A DNA stretch of 64,000 bases from Dactylorhiza incarnata. Lineage: Eukaryota > Streptophyta > Magnoliopsida > Asparagales > Orchidaceae. Position 1 is the first letter of the stretch. Every line of letters begins with the position of its first letter. Shown here piece by piece: positions 11,208-23,553 of the stretch. The stretch covers positions 6,989,001-7,053,000 of the forward strand of contig JAWHQI010000040.1 in NCBI GenBank assembly GCA_033032865.1. The letters are read 5' to 3'. A model generated the notes under the pieces. That model was not told the DNA's origin, ran no database searches, and saw only the letters and a program-made list of their open reading frames with translations. The position numbers and the translations under genes are program-made.

Positions 11208-12803
11208 TGTTGGGAGAATCTCCTTGTGATTTAACTTAACAAATTACTTATAAGTGATTTTACCTCCTAGGTTTATTACCCACATTGTATAGTAAGGGTA
11301 ATCTAGTCATTAGATGTCTTAGGATGTCACACTCAACTTAGAGTGTCAAGACCAAGTCAAGACAAGCCTAAAATGAGTTAAGTCTTACGTCGAATACAAG
11401 ACGACGCAACTTTGATTGAATATCGACGTAACTCTGACTAGAAGTCGGAGTAACTTATTCAGTCTGTCGACGTATAAAGTGAAGTCAATGCAGCGTCGAA
11501 AGGATCTCGGCGCAGGAGGAAGATCCAGTCGAATCTATCTGAGAGTCGACGCAACGTCGACTACAATTTGATGCAGAAGTTAAGAGATCAAGTCCAAAGC
11601 TTCAAATTGATAGGTACATCGATAAGTAATCAATGTAACGTCGAAATCTGAGTTCAGCCAATACTAAGAAGAAATTTGAAGCTACGTCGATAAAAACTCA
11701 GAGGTGCGTCAACATGATGATTGATGAAGTCGACGCAGCGTAGAATACAGTCTGAAAAACAATGTCTTTCCAGCTATCTCTATAACACCTTTTTAGAAGG
11801 ACCACCAGATTGAAGACAGCTCTCCAACGGCTCATTTATTGCCAAGAAAGGAATGAAGCATTCCAGAAGGGCAAAAGCATTCTTGGAATGTTTTTCAAAT
11901 ATGATGAATGGGTCGGTAATAAAAGAAGAAAGAGGAATTAATGTACCCAATCAGAATTCCTTCTCAGGACTGTCCAAAATTAGAAAGAAATTCAAAACTC
12001 AATGATGGACAATAAGTAAGCAGAGAGGAGAAGAGAACAACACAACAACCATTACAAAGATATGCACTGTCGATTAGGGTTGCTTCTCCTTCTTCCTCCT
12101 TCAACCCTTAGAGGCAAATACATAAATTAAGTGCTCTTTCTCTCTGCACAGGAAATATACAGTGCTGCTTCTTCTTCTAGATCTCACAGCAGCCAGATTA
12201 CAAGAAGCTTATAGAGAAAAGGACCTGAGAAACATAACCTTTGCAAATCATCACAATCATAAGCAAGGGTTCATCATCAGAAGAACTAGGGAAAGAAAAC
12301 TGATGCTGAACTTGAGAAAGGCTTCTAAAGAATTCTGAGAACTGAATTCTTTATCTTCTACTCCCTTCTTCCTTCTCACTCTATTCTACTACTGTAAGAG
12401 AGTTTTAAGAATCCCTCTTCCATAGGATTCAGTGGTTCAGGATCTCCTTATCAAAAGATCTGAGTGGGTCAAGATCTCCTTATCAAAAGATCTTTGGTTC
12501 TAAGAGTCTCTTTATCAAAAGACTCAAGCACAGGTTGTGCATCCTACCAAGGAAGTTGAAAAGAGGACTACCCACATTTTTGGGAACCTCTATAAAATCT
12601 TGTGTCTTCTGGTTGTTTATTTTCTGTGTTGTCCATTTTATAGATTACTGTTTAGTCTATTTTGATATTTACAGCATTTAATTTATTCTGCACCTTGCTA
12701 TTCTGCACCTTGCTATTGTTGTATGCTCGGTTAGAATATAAAAGATTTTAAATCTCTATGCACCCCCTCTAGAGAATTCTCAGAGACACACTGTGCACTT
12801 TCA
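11208..12803 (+). repeat. 3' LTR of element A
   Basis: It starts TGTTGGGAG after the purine tract and ends ...GCACTTTCA at 12803. 11390-11760 is dense in GTCGAC, GACGCAACGTCGA and ACGTCGA words. A weak TATA-like CTATAACACC follows at about 11778, so the motif array again lies upstream of the presumed promoter. 12440-12535 holds three copies of a unit with CTCCTTATCAAAAGATCT. The partner LTR is not in the window, so the end at 12803 rests on CA ends and the loss of similarity. Confidence 0.7.
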
Positions 12804-14500
12804 ATATGGTAAAGTAAATAGTAAGATAAGAATAAGCTACCTCATTAGTGACATAAGTAACCTTAAACTATAAGAGTTCACATACAAACTTATAAATTAT
12901 ATGGTCGATTTGCAAGGCCTATCGTATAAAAAGTCTCATACCAATTTATACGATAGAGGTAAAGGTTTAATGCAATATTTATGTATGACATAATAAGCTA
13001 TGCAGGTTTAATGATGATGTTTCACACACGTGCAAAACATGCACCCGACTCTAGGCGCATAGACCTTTAGTTCCCCCTTTTGGAGTTAGCTAAACTCTCA
13101 GGTACCTCCCATAGTGGCAAACAAAGGCGGTGGGTTGGGCCTCGCCCACCTCTAGGCAGCATTCACACTACCTAATCAGACCTTTGTATGCCTCAATGCG
13201 AAAAATACAACCGCGGAGCGCCTGCGTACTCTTGCTGGCTGGTCCACCAGTCTTTCCTTGGCCAAGTGCAAAACCACACTTGCAAAGTCAATGTAATGAC
13301 GTCAGCGGGAACGACCGTCCAATACCGAAGACCCACCACCTTTATGCACATGCAACCATGATTATTTAGAAATCTCTGAGCCCTCGGCTCCCTGTACTAA
13401 CCCGTCCGTCATAACAACCTTCAAAGCATACGGCCTGCGGGACTAACCATTTCGTCTCTACAACCACCGAGCCTACAACTCATGAGACTAAACCTACTAA
13501 CCTCCCATAACAACGGGGTGTGTGAATGTACAATATTAAGAGTTAATCCTGCTTAACAGTTTTATCCTACTGTTTAGGGTCAATCTTGGACTTCCCGAGG
13601 ACTACCCTATAAGGGGCTCGCAGCGGAATAGTAGCTACGATGGGTTGAACCCAAAAGCACATTTTCCAAGACACTTACTATTGTTGGTAATTACCTATAA
13701 CCATACCCCACTTACCATTACACTTGAACTACCCGAAGTGTTTTATGACCTCCTAAGGGAAGGACGATCTATCGTCGATCCCTAGTACAACCTTGCTCTT
13801 TCACCATCCTGACACTCTCACCCTTGGTTCCTACTGGTGTCCTCATCCAAACTTAACCAGTTTAGTTACACCATCTACTTTACCTCCCAAGTAGGGCCTA
13901 CCTGTTTTCCTCAAAACTACCATTTTGCTAAATGCAGACCATATGTACTTCATGATGTGTATGAAAGAGAATATTCCAAATATTCATCCAAAAGCTCTAA
14001 GATTATTGTTGGTGGTCTATCATGACATTTTATGACTACTATCAGGAACTTATAATTTTCCTAATTAATTTGACTATAAAAATAATATTTCCAAAATCAA
14101 GCCACCTATGGATCTGAACATGAAGTGTAAGATTCTGACTAATAATGCCCTTGATAAAATTTCCAAAAATCCATAACGTTAAATCAACAGCAAATACTAG
14201 ATATCACTATTTTCCGGAAAGGTTTTGACCTCCAAATTAAATATTGAACAATAAACCAAATAAATAGGATCATGAAGGAAGAACTAAAGTTTTAATCCAA
14301 AAATTATGATAAAATTACCAGATGTCTATAATGACCAAAAAAGTCTATTGGGGAGAAATAATAATATTTAAAATTCATTTGGTCACCAAAATAATTAATT
14401 TAATGAAAGTCCCACCTAGGGCATTTTGTGAAGGAACCTACTTGTAAATTCTTCCAAAAATTATACCAAAATTTATAGAACTTATATTTTTGGAAAGAAC
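12804..14500. other. Unassigned stretch, no gene seen
   Basis: The base composition is mixed and ORFs are short. A perfect 12-bp inverted repeat (CTATCGTATAAA at 12919-12930, TTTATACGATAG at 12945-12956) occurs in its left part. 13030-13830 is more GC-rich and looks like leader or LTR sequence of an old Gypsy-type element, but I find no primer site or paired end. The AT-rich part after 13840 resembles in style 21364-22184. I cannot place a boundary with element G. Confidence 0.3.
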
Positions 14501-15297
14501 TAGAGGCATGGACCGTGTCACCCTCATAATAGCTCAATCCAAGTTTCTTGATCTAGAACGGACTTCTAGAGAATGGTGAGCTCAATATCACATATTGACT
14601 CAACCAAGCATGGCCATGCATTTCCCAGTCCAATTCCATCAAGGGGCCCATGGATGCAACTCCTGTTATATAGGAGGACAAATCCCATATCTGCTCACAC
14701 CCAAACACCCAAATGATTCGTAACGTACCCAACGACCACACTTATCATCAACCTTCTTCAAGGAAGACTTTAGATGACATCAAAGCACGCTCTTCCTCAC
14801 TCGATGAATGCTGTGACTTCAGGTCAAAGGACCACAACACCATTGTCAAATGAGACCTACTTGTGACACTTTTAAGTAACAATCCACAAATTAGTCTCAG
14901 GTTGGGTCTGTCCAGTACAACTTGTTCACTAATAAGTACCCACGTGATGACTTGATATCACAATATCATGACCTGTGAGAACCGGTCATCAGTCAACACA
15001 CATGCTAGTCTTAATGTATCATCATCACCCTTAGCTTCTACGATGATACCTCGACCAAGGACCTTTTAAGAATGAAGCTTCGAAATCATAGGCTCTCACA
15101 TTCAATTCACGCACTTGATGTCCTATGGAAGCGAACACTCTAAGGGTATTTATCACGAATTTTATTCTATCATATAGAAACAGTATATCGTAATAAAAGA
15201 ACTTGCCATTAATTGTAAAAAAAAAAAATTGGTACACAATTCATCATATGAATAAATAATAAACAGCCAACAGAATATTTATTTTACATGCAACCCA
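14501..15297 (-). repeat. Presumed start of the 3' LTR of G
   Basis: On the - strand, the pol stop is followed by the purine tract AGTGGGAGT, and LTR-like sequence starts TGTGGGTTGCATG at about 15297. The stretch is AT-rich with a poly-A run at 15217-15229. It would be the U3 part of an LTR, but it shows no similarity to 20372-21363. The left limit cannot be fixed. Confidence 0.35.
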
Positions 15298-15308
15298 CAA
15301 TACTCCCA

Positions 15309-16790
15309 CTATAGTTGATCACTCAGGTATCGTATACCCATTGATCTAGTATGACCATCATGCTTTCTCTGTGCGAGAGGCTTTGTCAGTGGATCTGCAA
15401 TATTCTCCTCAGTCGGCACTCTGCAAATGTTCACATCTCCTCGTTCAACAATATCACGAATAAGATGGAACCGCCGAAGTATGTGCTTGGAGCGCTGATG
15501 TGATCTAGGTTCCTTAGATTGTGCAATTGCACCATTGTTATCACAGTAGAGAACTACGGGACCAACAATGCTAGGAACTACATCTAGCTCGCCGATGAAT
15601 TTCCTAATCCATACAGCCTCCTTCGCAGCATTTGCCGCAGCGATATACTTGGTCTCAGTTGTAGAATCAGCAACTGTCTCTTGCTTGGAACTCTTCCAGC
15701 TCATAGCTCCTCCATTCAGGCAAAACACAAACCCTGACTGAGACTTCGAATCATCCCTATCAGTTTGAAAGTTGGCATCCGTGTAACCACTTACAACGAG
15801 CTCTTCCTCTCCACCATACACCAAGAATACATCCTTAGTCCTTCTCAAGTACTTCAGGATATTCTTTACGGCTATCCAGTGACATTCACCAGGATCAGAC
15901 TGATACCTGCTAGTCATGCTCAAAGCAAAAGAGACACCGGGTCGAGTACATAACATTGCATACATGATTGACCCAATTGCCGAAGCATATGGAATCAACT
16001 TCATGCGGTCCTTATCTTCACAAGATTTTGGACACTGGTCCTTAGAGAGATTTACACCATGAGACATGGGCAAAAATCCTTTCTTGGACTCAAGCATGTT
16101 GAACCGCTTCAACACCTTCTCAATGTACGTACTCTGGGTCAAACCCAGCAACTTCTTCGATCTATCTCTATAGATCTTAATACCGAGTATGTAAGTCGCT
16201 TCACCCAAGTCCTTCATAGAAAAGCAGTTCCCTAGGTTGTTCTTAACAACTTTCAGGGTAGGTATGTCATTCCCGATCAGCAGTATGTCATCTACATACA
16301 ATATCAGGAAAACAACAATGCTCCCACTGATTCGCTTGTAAACACACGGTTCATCTTCATTCTTGACAAAACCAAACTCTTTGATTTTCTCATCAAAACG
16401 AAGATTCCAACTTCTAGAGGCCTGTTTCAATCCATAGATGGACCTATTCAGCTTGCATATTTTAGTGGCTTCATTTGGGGATACAAAACCCTCGGGTTGT
16501 GTCATGTACACTTCCTCAAGGAAGTTTCCATTTAGGAAAGTCGTTTTGACATCCATCTGCCAGATCTCGTAGTCAAAATACGCAGCAATAGCAAGCAATA
16601 TCCTAATGGACTTTACCATGGCAACAGGGGAAAAGGTCTCATCATAGTCAATACCATGAATTTGCTTGAAACCCTTAGCCACCAGTCGCCCTTTGAATGT
16701 CTATACATTCCCATCCATGTCGGTTTTCTTCTTGAAGACCCACTTGCACCCTATGGGTCGTATGGTTTGTATACATGGAGTCCATTTCGG
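15309..16790 (-). pseudogene. Reverse transcriptase-RNase H part of G pol
   Basis: The open frame 16682-15309 (457 aa) starts inside RT (LVAKGFKQIHGIDYDETFSP region). It contains QMDVKTTFLNG, the catalytic YVDD in LILYVDDILLIGND, TRPGVSFALSM, and the RNase H segments GYTDANFQTDRDD, ADSTTETKYIAA and YCDNNGAIAQSKEP. It ends at IADPLTKPL...YLSDQL. The RT start lies in another frame upstream to about 16790, so one frameshift near 16670-16740 separates it from the integrase ORF. Apart from that break the domain is complete. It would copy the element RNA inside virus-like particles. Confidence 0.88.
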
Positions 16791-18027
16791 ATTTCATAGC
16801 CTCAAGCCATTTGTCGGAGTCCGGTCCATTCATAGCCTCTTGGTAGGTTGCTGGTTCATCATCATGATCCATAAGCAACATATTACCTATTTGAGACATG
16901 AGAAATCCATATCTCTCGGGCTCAAATCTTGGTCTACCAGATCTACGTAGGACTTGTGTCTCTTGAGCAGGTTCTCTAGCTACAACATCTTGTAGTCCTG
17001 GCTTAGAATCCAATTCTGGTTCATTCACTACTTGTGGTTCTTGAACTTCTTCAAATTCTACCTTTTGCGTCTTTCTTGATAGGAACTCTTTCTCCAAGAA
17101 GACACCCGTCCTTACGACAAACACTTTGCCCTCAGACGGTAGGTAAATGTAATATCCCTTCGTTTCCTTAGGATATCCAACCAGATAACACTTATCTGAT
17201 TTGGGCTCCAGCTTGTCAGGCATTTGACGTCGTACATATGCCTCGCAGCCCCAAATTTTAATGAATGACATACTAGGACGCTTCCCAGTCCATATCTCAT
17301 ATGGTGTCTTTAGAACCGTTTTCGTCGGAGCGCGATTCAATGTTATTGCAGCGGTCTCTAAAGCAAAACCCCAAAAGGAAACAGGCAAGTCTGCATAACT
17401 CATCATCGACCGTACCATGTCTAACAGAGTACGATTTCTCCTCTCAGACACACCATTATGCTGCGGTGTCCTAGGTGGAGTGAGCTGTGATACAATACCA
17501 CACTCTTTCAGATGATCACGAAACTCATGACTTAGGTATTCGCCACCTCGATCAGATCGGAGTGCTTTAACCATTTTACCCAATTGGTTCTCCACTTCAT
17601 TCTTAAACTCTTTGAACTTTTCAAAAGTTTTGGATTTGCACTTCATAAGATACACATATCCGTATCTACTGAAATCATCAGTAAATGTAACGAAGTAGAA
17701 ATACCCACCTCTAGCCATAGAACGCATGGGTCCGCATACATCACTATGTACTATACCCAAAAGATCCTCAGCCCTTTCAGTATAACCAGTGAAAGGGGCT
17801 TTATTCATCTTGCCTAATAAACAAGACTCGCATCGCTCAAATGATTCATAATCAAATGAGTCCAATAGTCCATCTTTATGGAGCTTGGATATGCCCTTCT
17901 CGTTTATATGGCCCAAACGACAATGCCAGAGATATGTAGGATTTGAGTCATTTGTTTTTAGTCTTTTATTATTATCTACATTATAGATCGGATGGTCTAG
18001 GTTCAAAACATAAAGACCATTAAACAA
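16675..18027 (-). pseudogene. Integrase part of G pol
   Basis: 450 codons. The zinc-binding HHCC reads WHCRLGHIN ... CESCLLGK. The catalytic residues lie in IVHSDVCGP, LRSDRGGEYL and GVSERRNRTLLDM. The C-terminal part carries the Copia GKRPSMSFIKIWGCEAYV block and a long linker. It stands in the same frame as the gag-protease ORF (19233-18133), separated by two TGA stops (18131-18133 and about 18069). Its own C-terminus runs out of frame at the junction with RT. Confidence 0.88.
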
Positions 18028-18132
18028 TTGAGTTACAGCATAACAAACATCATTCTTAAATATAGAACATCAATTGTTCTTAATTACAAAAGAAAATCCA
18101 ATCATGTCTAAGCATGAAATGGATATAATGTT

Positions 18133-19233
18133 TCAAGTTATGGCCGGAACATAATAACAATTATTAAGTTCTATAACAAGCCCACTGGGCAAAGAAAGAC
18201 GGTAAACCCCTACGGCTACAGCAGCAACTCTTGCTCTATTGCCGACGCGCAGGTCCACCTCTCCTTTACTCAGCAATCTCCTCCTTCCTAGTTCCTGCAC
18301 ATTTGTACAAATGTGAGAACCACATCCGGTATCTAATACCCAAGATGAAGGAGCAGAAAGGTTTATCTCTATGACGTAAATATTCGAAGCGGAAGTCATA
18401 CCTCCCTTCATTTTCTGCAGACCCTCAATGTACGAAGGAAAATTCCTTCTCCAATGACCAGCCTTGCCACAGTGATGGCATTTCCCTTCCTTCACGGTGC
18501 TCTTCTTTTTCAGCGCAGAAGATTTGGGCTCAAGATGTGACTTAGGTCCCACCTTTGTCTTCTTGAAGCCCTTGGCCTTACCCTTTCCTTTATGTACCAT
18601 CAATATGGGACTAGCAGGCTTGGCCTTCTTCATGTTTATCTCGGCAGTTCGCAACATGCCTAGGAGCTCGGGCAGTGTCTTGTCTATTTCATTCATTTTG
18701 TAATTCAAGACGAACTGCTCATAACTATCTGGCAACGATTGCAGGATAAGATTTGTGGCCAACTCTTGACCCAGAGGAAAACCCAGTCTCTCCAGGTTCT
18801 CTATATACCCAATCATCTTGAGTACATGAGTACCAACCGAGTCTCGAGCTCCCATTTTGCACTGAAATAATGCCTTCGTGACATCAAACCTCTCTTGACG
18901 AGCTTGCCCTTGAAACATTTTCTTTAGGTGCTCGTCAATCTCCTTGCACCCCATGTTCTCGTGTTGCTTCTGAAGCTCAGAGTTCATGGTGGCAAGCATA
19001 AGGCACTCGACGTCTAAGGCGTCATCGGTATACTTCTTATAAGCATCCTTATCAACACGGGACGAGTTCCCGGTCGGCACCTCGGGGGCTTCTTCTTCCA
19101 AGACGTAGAGCTTTCGCTCTTGCCTGAGAACAATTCTCAAGTTTCTATAACAGTCCATGTAATTCGTCCCACTTAGCTTGTCCTTCTCAAGGATAGCTCT
19201 CAGGGACAAGGTGGAATGTGAACCACTTGCCAT
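18133..19233 (-). pseudogene. Gag-protease part of G
   Basis: The ATG at 19233 (MASGSHSTLSLRAILEKDKL) follows the leader directly. 366 codons: the retrotransposon gag domain, a lysine-rich stretch, and a zinc knuckle reading CHHCGKAGHWRRNF. Its fourth ligand, normally Cys, is Phe, so RNA binding is probably damaged. Next is the aspartic protease start WVLDTGCGSHIC. The ORF stops at TGA just after CYYVPAIT, where the related frame normally continues into integrase. Confidence 0.85.
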
Positions 19234-20358
19234 GGAATTCTATAAGAATTCATGCAGAATTTAATCAGTACCTTAATTTCAAAATACAATTTATTTTAAT
19301 TTGGACTTCAATTAAATACTCCCACTATTTTATTCATATTGATAACCCTCACTATCAATTCGGAGAGTCCATGCGAGCTACTCTCTTAGTGGACAAGATC
19401 CATATTTCACCAACACCACGAGTCCGCTTTGGCGTTCCTCTCATAATGCGGTTATTTAGGTAGGCAACGCTTGCCAATTGCATCCTCATGCAACTCTTGT
19501 ATGGCTGGTGAATAACTCCTTATTCGCATCCATCATATGGTGCATGCCAACCCTATGCCTCTAGGCACTCAACCTTTGAGGTCACCTAGTTAAGTTAGAC
19601 CCGATGTCGACAGTGGGATGTCACAATTATCCGCTCGCACCCTTACCAAGATAGATTAATGCACCTTGCTTTGGCAAGCCCACATTTCATCGATCGAGGC
19701 AGGAAGAGTGTCATCCATCGGAAGGCATCCTAACACTTAATATTTGATGAAGGGATTTTAATATTTTTTTTTAATAATAGGTTAACACTTAACCATGATC
19801 AACATTTGATCAATGTGCACATCAACAGAAAAACAAGCTTTCTAAAATCCACATGCATCCCTTATGTGCACAACAAAAGACTATCAACCTTTGATAGATG
19901 AAAGGGCTAAATCTGGACATTTAGAACTCTCCCAAATCTTCAGATTTACATGCATTGGACAAATGCAAAGACAACTCGACTTAAAGAAGTAGACAAGCTC
20001 GTCTCTCATTGTTGGATTCAAAATCCAAAACAATATAAGGGTTCATTAACCACTTGAGGGACGGTTACTGCTAAGGAGACAACAATTTCTAACAATTAAA
20101 AATTACCATGAAATCCCAGACGTTCCTGGCGGGGTTCCAAGGGGCCGCGCCCCTGGCGGTGGTCTCGCTGACCGATCAGCGAGTGGGGTCAAGGGGCAGA
20201 GCCCTTGCGGGGTACGGGGCAGAGCCCCGACCAAAATTTTGAAATCCCACCACCAGAAACCAAGAAGAAATCTTGACATTTAGAACGCTTCCAAATACCT
20301 AGATTTGCACATACTGGAATAACCTAACTTCTGAAACAACATTCATGACCAGAACCTC
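19234..20358 (-). other. Leader (5' untranslated region) of G
   Basis: Non-coding, between primer site and gag. It contains a T run at 19761-19770. A short GC-rich stretch at 20130-20230 repeats GGGGCAGAGCCC-like words. No ORF of note. Confidence 0.55.
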
Positions 20359-20370
20359 GCTTTGATACCA
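20359..20370 (-). other. Primer-binding site of G (tRNA-iMet)
   Basis: The - strand reads TGGTATCAAAGC next to the LTR end CCCAACA. It fixes the orientation and the LTR inner edge. Confidence 0.85.
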
Positions 20371-20371
20371 C

Positions 20372-21363
20372 TGTTGGGTTTTTCTAGAACCATACATCAC
20401 ATGTAGGCGCAACGGAAATAAAGAGAAACAACCCAAAAAGACTCGGATCGGCCATGAATATCGAATCATTAAGTAAAATAAAACTACTAGACAAAAATTA
20501 CCTTAGTGGGGTTGGATCAAATCCAACCTAGATGCTCCAAGAAGAAGATTCCTGTCGTCGGCTATGCGAGAGTCTTCATGTAGAATAATGTCTACGTTTC
20601 TACAGAGATCCACACGAGCAAGGAGACGGATGACTGCACCTTGTACTTCCACGAACTGCTAGGTTCGCTCCAGGAAGAACACACACGACGACGATCGCCG
20701 GAGGGGAGATCTGCGAAGGCGAACTGGGCGGAACACCTTCCGTCTAGGGTTCGGGCGAGAGCGGAATGCTTTCCATCGGCTGAACTTTTCATGAGGAATA
20801 AGAACCCTAAAGAAGATCTATTTATACTCAAAGCATAAACAGGCTTCTAGAAGAATCGCTATCCGCAGACCACACAACAGAATAGGGGTTTCTGTTACAA
20901 TTCGTTGGGATTCCATGGAACAGCATTCGTCGAGTTTTCACGGGACAATTCGACGAATTCTGACGAATCACATCAGACGACAACATTTGCCGAGTTAAGG
21001 ATCTCTGTAACAATTCGTCGGGATTCCACGGAACAGTCCGACGAATCCGATGAATTCCGACGAATCATGTCAGACAGCAACATTTGCCGAGTTAAGGATC
21101 TCTGTAACAATTCGTCGGGATTCCACGGGACAATCCGACGAATCCGACGAATCCGACGAATTCTATCCGTGTAAACCCGATGAATTCAGACAACAACATT
21201 TGCTGGACTTTCCCCATTCTATATGGTGATTGGTAACCTTTACCAACACAGTCAATCTTCCAACTTCTCCACATGCTCTTATGTGCGACCCTGCAGGCTC
21301 ATATCGCGTTGGCAGTGACATTACATGTTTGACCACTTCTAGATCACAATGGTAACTCCAACA
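20372..21363 (-). repeat. 5' LTR of G
   Basis: The + strand text begins TGTTGGG and ends CTCCAACA, so both ends are TG...CA. A TATA box (GAGTATAAATAG on the - strand) lies at 20818-20829. Upstream in element direction (20930-21175) is a tandem array with a 97-bp period. Each unit contains arms ATTCGTCGG and CCGACGAAT (21013-21021 with 21038-21046; 21110-21118 with 21135-21143). No matching left copy was found. Confidence 0.65.
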
Positions 21364-22184
21364 ATATTTGCCCTAAAAAGTCGTTTGACCAAATTTCATA
21401 ATTTTCCAGTGAACAATAAACCCATAATTAATTTTCTTACAACTAGGGCAAATATTATTTATATATCAATCCAAAATTCATATCAAAATTATTAGTGAAT
21501 AATATCATCAATATAAACTCACTTATAATGTTTCATAATCATCCTATCATGTATGGACATGTAATTTCATTTTGAAAGAAGGTGACCTAATTAAATATTA
21601 AGTAATTCAGTGGGAATTAATAACACTAAAAATTCTAGAAAAATTATCCAGGGCTTATTTCCATGCTATGAAACTACCTACCAAGTTTCAAGTCATTCCA
21701 TGGACATATGACCCCATGTCATTCACAATGCTCAAATGAGCAACCATAGGGTTCAAACTAGGGTTTTAGGGCATATCAACCCCAAACCACCCAAAACCAC
21801 TTGTGATGGTGTTGTATATGTTAACAAGGCAGTGGTCAATGTTTGAAAACATTTGTATGAGGATTGACCCCTCCAATCCATCCAGTGCAATTTTGACCTA
21901 ATATCCCCTAGTTTGACCAAATTTGAATCACTAGGTTACCTAATCAAATCAACCTCAATTGGAATGGAATTTTTACCAGAGTCATGTCATGACCCTAACG
22001 GTCAACCACCAAAATATTGGGTGGTTGTGAGGTCTCTAGACCCTAAAATTAAATAATAAATATTTTATTAAATTTCTACAAAAACTATAGAAAAAGTTCT
22101 TCCAAAAAGTCCCATTTTTGGATATATTGAGGGCAAGGTTATATCTAGCCTATGATACAAATTTCAAAGCATTTGGATGAGTAG
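21364..22184. other. AT-rich host stretch, left of B
   Basis: No gene. Inverted repeat AATATTTGCCCTA (21363-21375) and TAGGGCAAATATT (21444-21456). Removing B and one AGTAG joins this stretch to 34394, and removing D joins that to 59259. The three pieces may be one old LTR ending at about 59733. Confidence 0.35.
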
Positions 22185-23553
22185 TGATAGTTTATATAGG
22201 TGTAGTCAATAATACCTAGGGGGGTGAATAGGTTTTATTTAATTTCTTTCTATCAACCTAATGTTTCTAGCTGCAGAAAGTACAATCACAGAAAACACAC
22301 AAGGATGTATAGAGGTTCCTCAAGACAGGGTGTCTTGAGTAGTCCACTTTCCCCCTTCACCTTTCTAACAATGAGTTAGACAAGGCCAACTCCTCCAAAC
22401 TTCAATCTCAGCTCCTTGAGATTACACCACAAGTTCCTCAGAACTTCTCAGATCAAGAGTGATCCTATCTCAGGCACAGCAGCCCTACACTCAGGCTCAG
22501 CAGCCCTACACCTCAGGCACAGTAGCCCTACACTCAGGCTCAACAGCCCTACACCTCAGGCACAGCAGCCCTACACTCAGTCTCAACAGCCCTACACCTC
22601 AGGCATAGCAGCCCTACACCTCAGAGTTATGAACTCCTACCACTCAGAAATCCCACAGATTTCCTACCTCAGACCTATCAAGAAGTCCTACCACTCAAGC
22701 TGTCAACACAGCTTTACACACATGCTCAACAGCCTTTTACTCAGGCAACAATGCCTTACAAAGATATAATAGAGTTTGAGTTGAACACAGAGGACAAAAG
22801 ATTACTCTTAGGTCTTCTAAATCCTTTCTTCAGATCTGAAAACAGCAGCTTCAGATTTGTATCACTTTGATCTTCTCCTTCAGCCAAGCAAAAGATCAAC
22901 TTGCCCTTCTTGAGTTGGCACAGGAAGAGCTATCTAATCTCCCTTAGAAGATTAACTTCAGCAGAGAATGACTTTAACTGGCTGAATCACGAATGCTCGA
23001 TTGCGGCGTGTAGCAAAAGCTTCTCAATGGAACAGTACTCGTTGTTGTGCCCTAGCATCTCCTTTTATACCTCCAGAAGGCTTCAACGGCTATATCACTC
23101 CTCCTGACACAGTATGGGGCTGAATGGACTTGCTTTTTCCTCTCAAATGTCATTTGCGCCAAAAGCAAATCCCGTTAAGACATTTGGATCTGTCTCAGCG
23201 GTTGGGCTGAGACAGCATCCAGTCTCAGCGGTTGGGCTGAGACAGCATCCAGTCTCAGCGGCAGCTCCAGTCCCCTTCTCAGCGGTTGCTCCAGTCTTCT
23301 TCTCAGTGGACCCGCTGAGACGGCTCCTCGTCTCAGCGGTTCTGACCCATCGTGTCAGCGATTATGCTGAGACATATCTTCATCTCCTTGTGGATGATTC
23401 CTTCTTGTCTAAGGCCATGTTTGGCCCTTTCTTTTGAGTCACCTGTGCCTGAATATTCTACATAAGTATAGCTTTGTCAAATGCAATATGTCCTTAGTAT
23501 TGAGGGTGATGCCTCTTCAAATCAAGGTAATATTGAGGGCATTTTACCCAACA
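22185..23553 (-). repeat. 3' LTR of element B
   Basis: + strand start TGATAG, end CCCAACA. 22486-22627 is a tandem array of CAGCCCTACACCTCAGG-type units. A TATA box (GGTATAAAAGG, - strand) lies at 23061-23071. Palindromes with arms GTCTCAGC and GCTGAGAC lie upstream (23192-23213, 23222-23243 and further to 23370). Confidence 0.92.

Larger units (their letters stand above)
1..12803 (+). mobile_element. Element A: Sirevirus-type Copia remnant, right part
   Basis: On the + strand the order is gag tail, intergenic stretch, env-like pseudogene, polypurine tract and 3' LTR. This is the Sirevirus order with protease to RNase H missing. The 5' LTR and most of gag lie outside the window or are lost. 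Element C (884-8817) sits inside the intergenic stretch with duplication GACTT, so C is younger. The lineage rests on the gag tail ending GPKVTWAPSNV, the env-like ORF homologous to that of element B, and the LTR starting TGTTGGGAG directly after a purine-rich tract. Confidence 0.75.
14501..21363 (-). mobile_element. Element G: Angela/Tork-like Copia, decayed
   Basis: The - strand order is LTR (21363-20372), primer site, 1.1-kb leader, gag-protease, integrase, RT-RNase H and a purine tract at about 15300. Integrase and RT resemble the Angela/BARE type (MARGGYFYFVTFTDDFSRYG, PTPxTPQHNGVSERRNRTL-like region, ILYVDDILLIGND). The left flank (14501-15297) does not match the right LTR by eye, so the element is either a recombinant between two related elements or has lost one LTR. 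The left limit is approximate. Confidence 0.7.

Noticed and set aside
13130..13369. Small host gene
   Set aside because: A 79-codon frame without motif in repeat-like sequence; no splice or promoter support.
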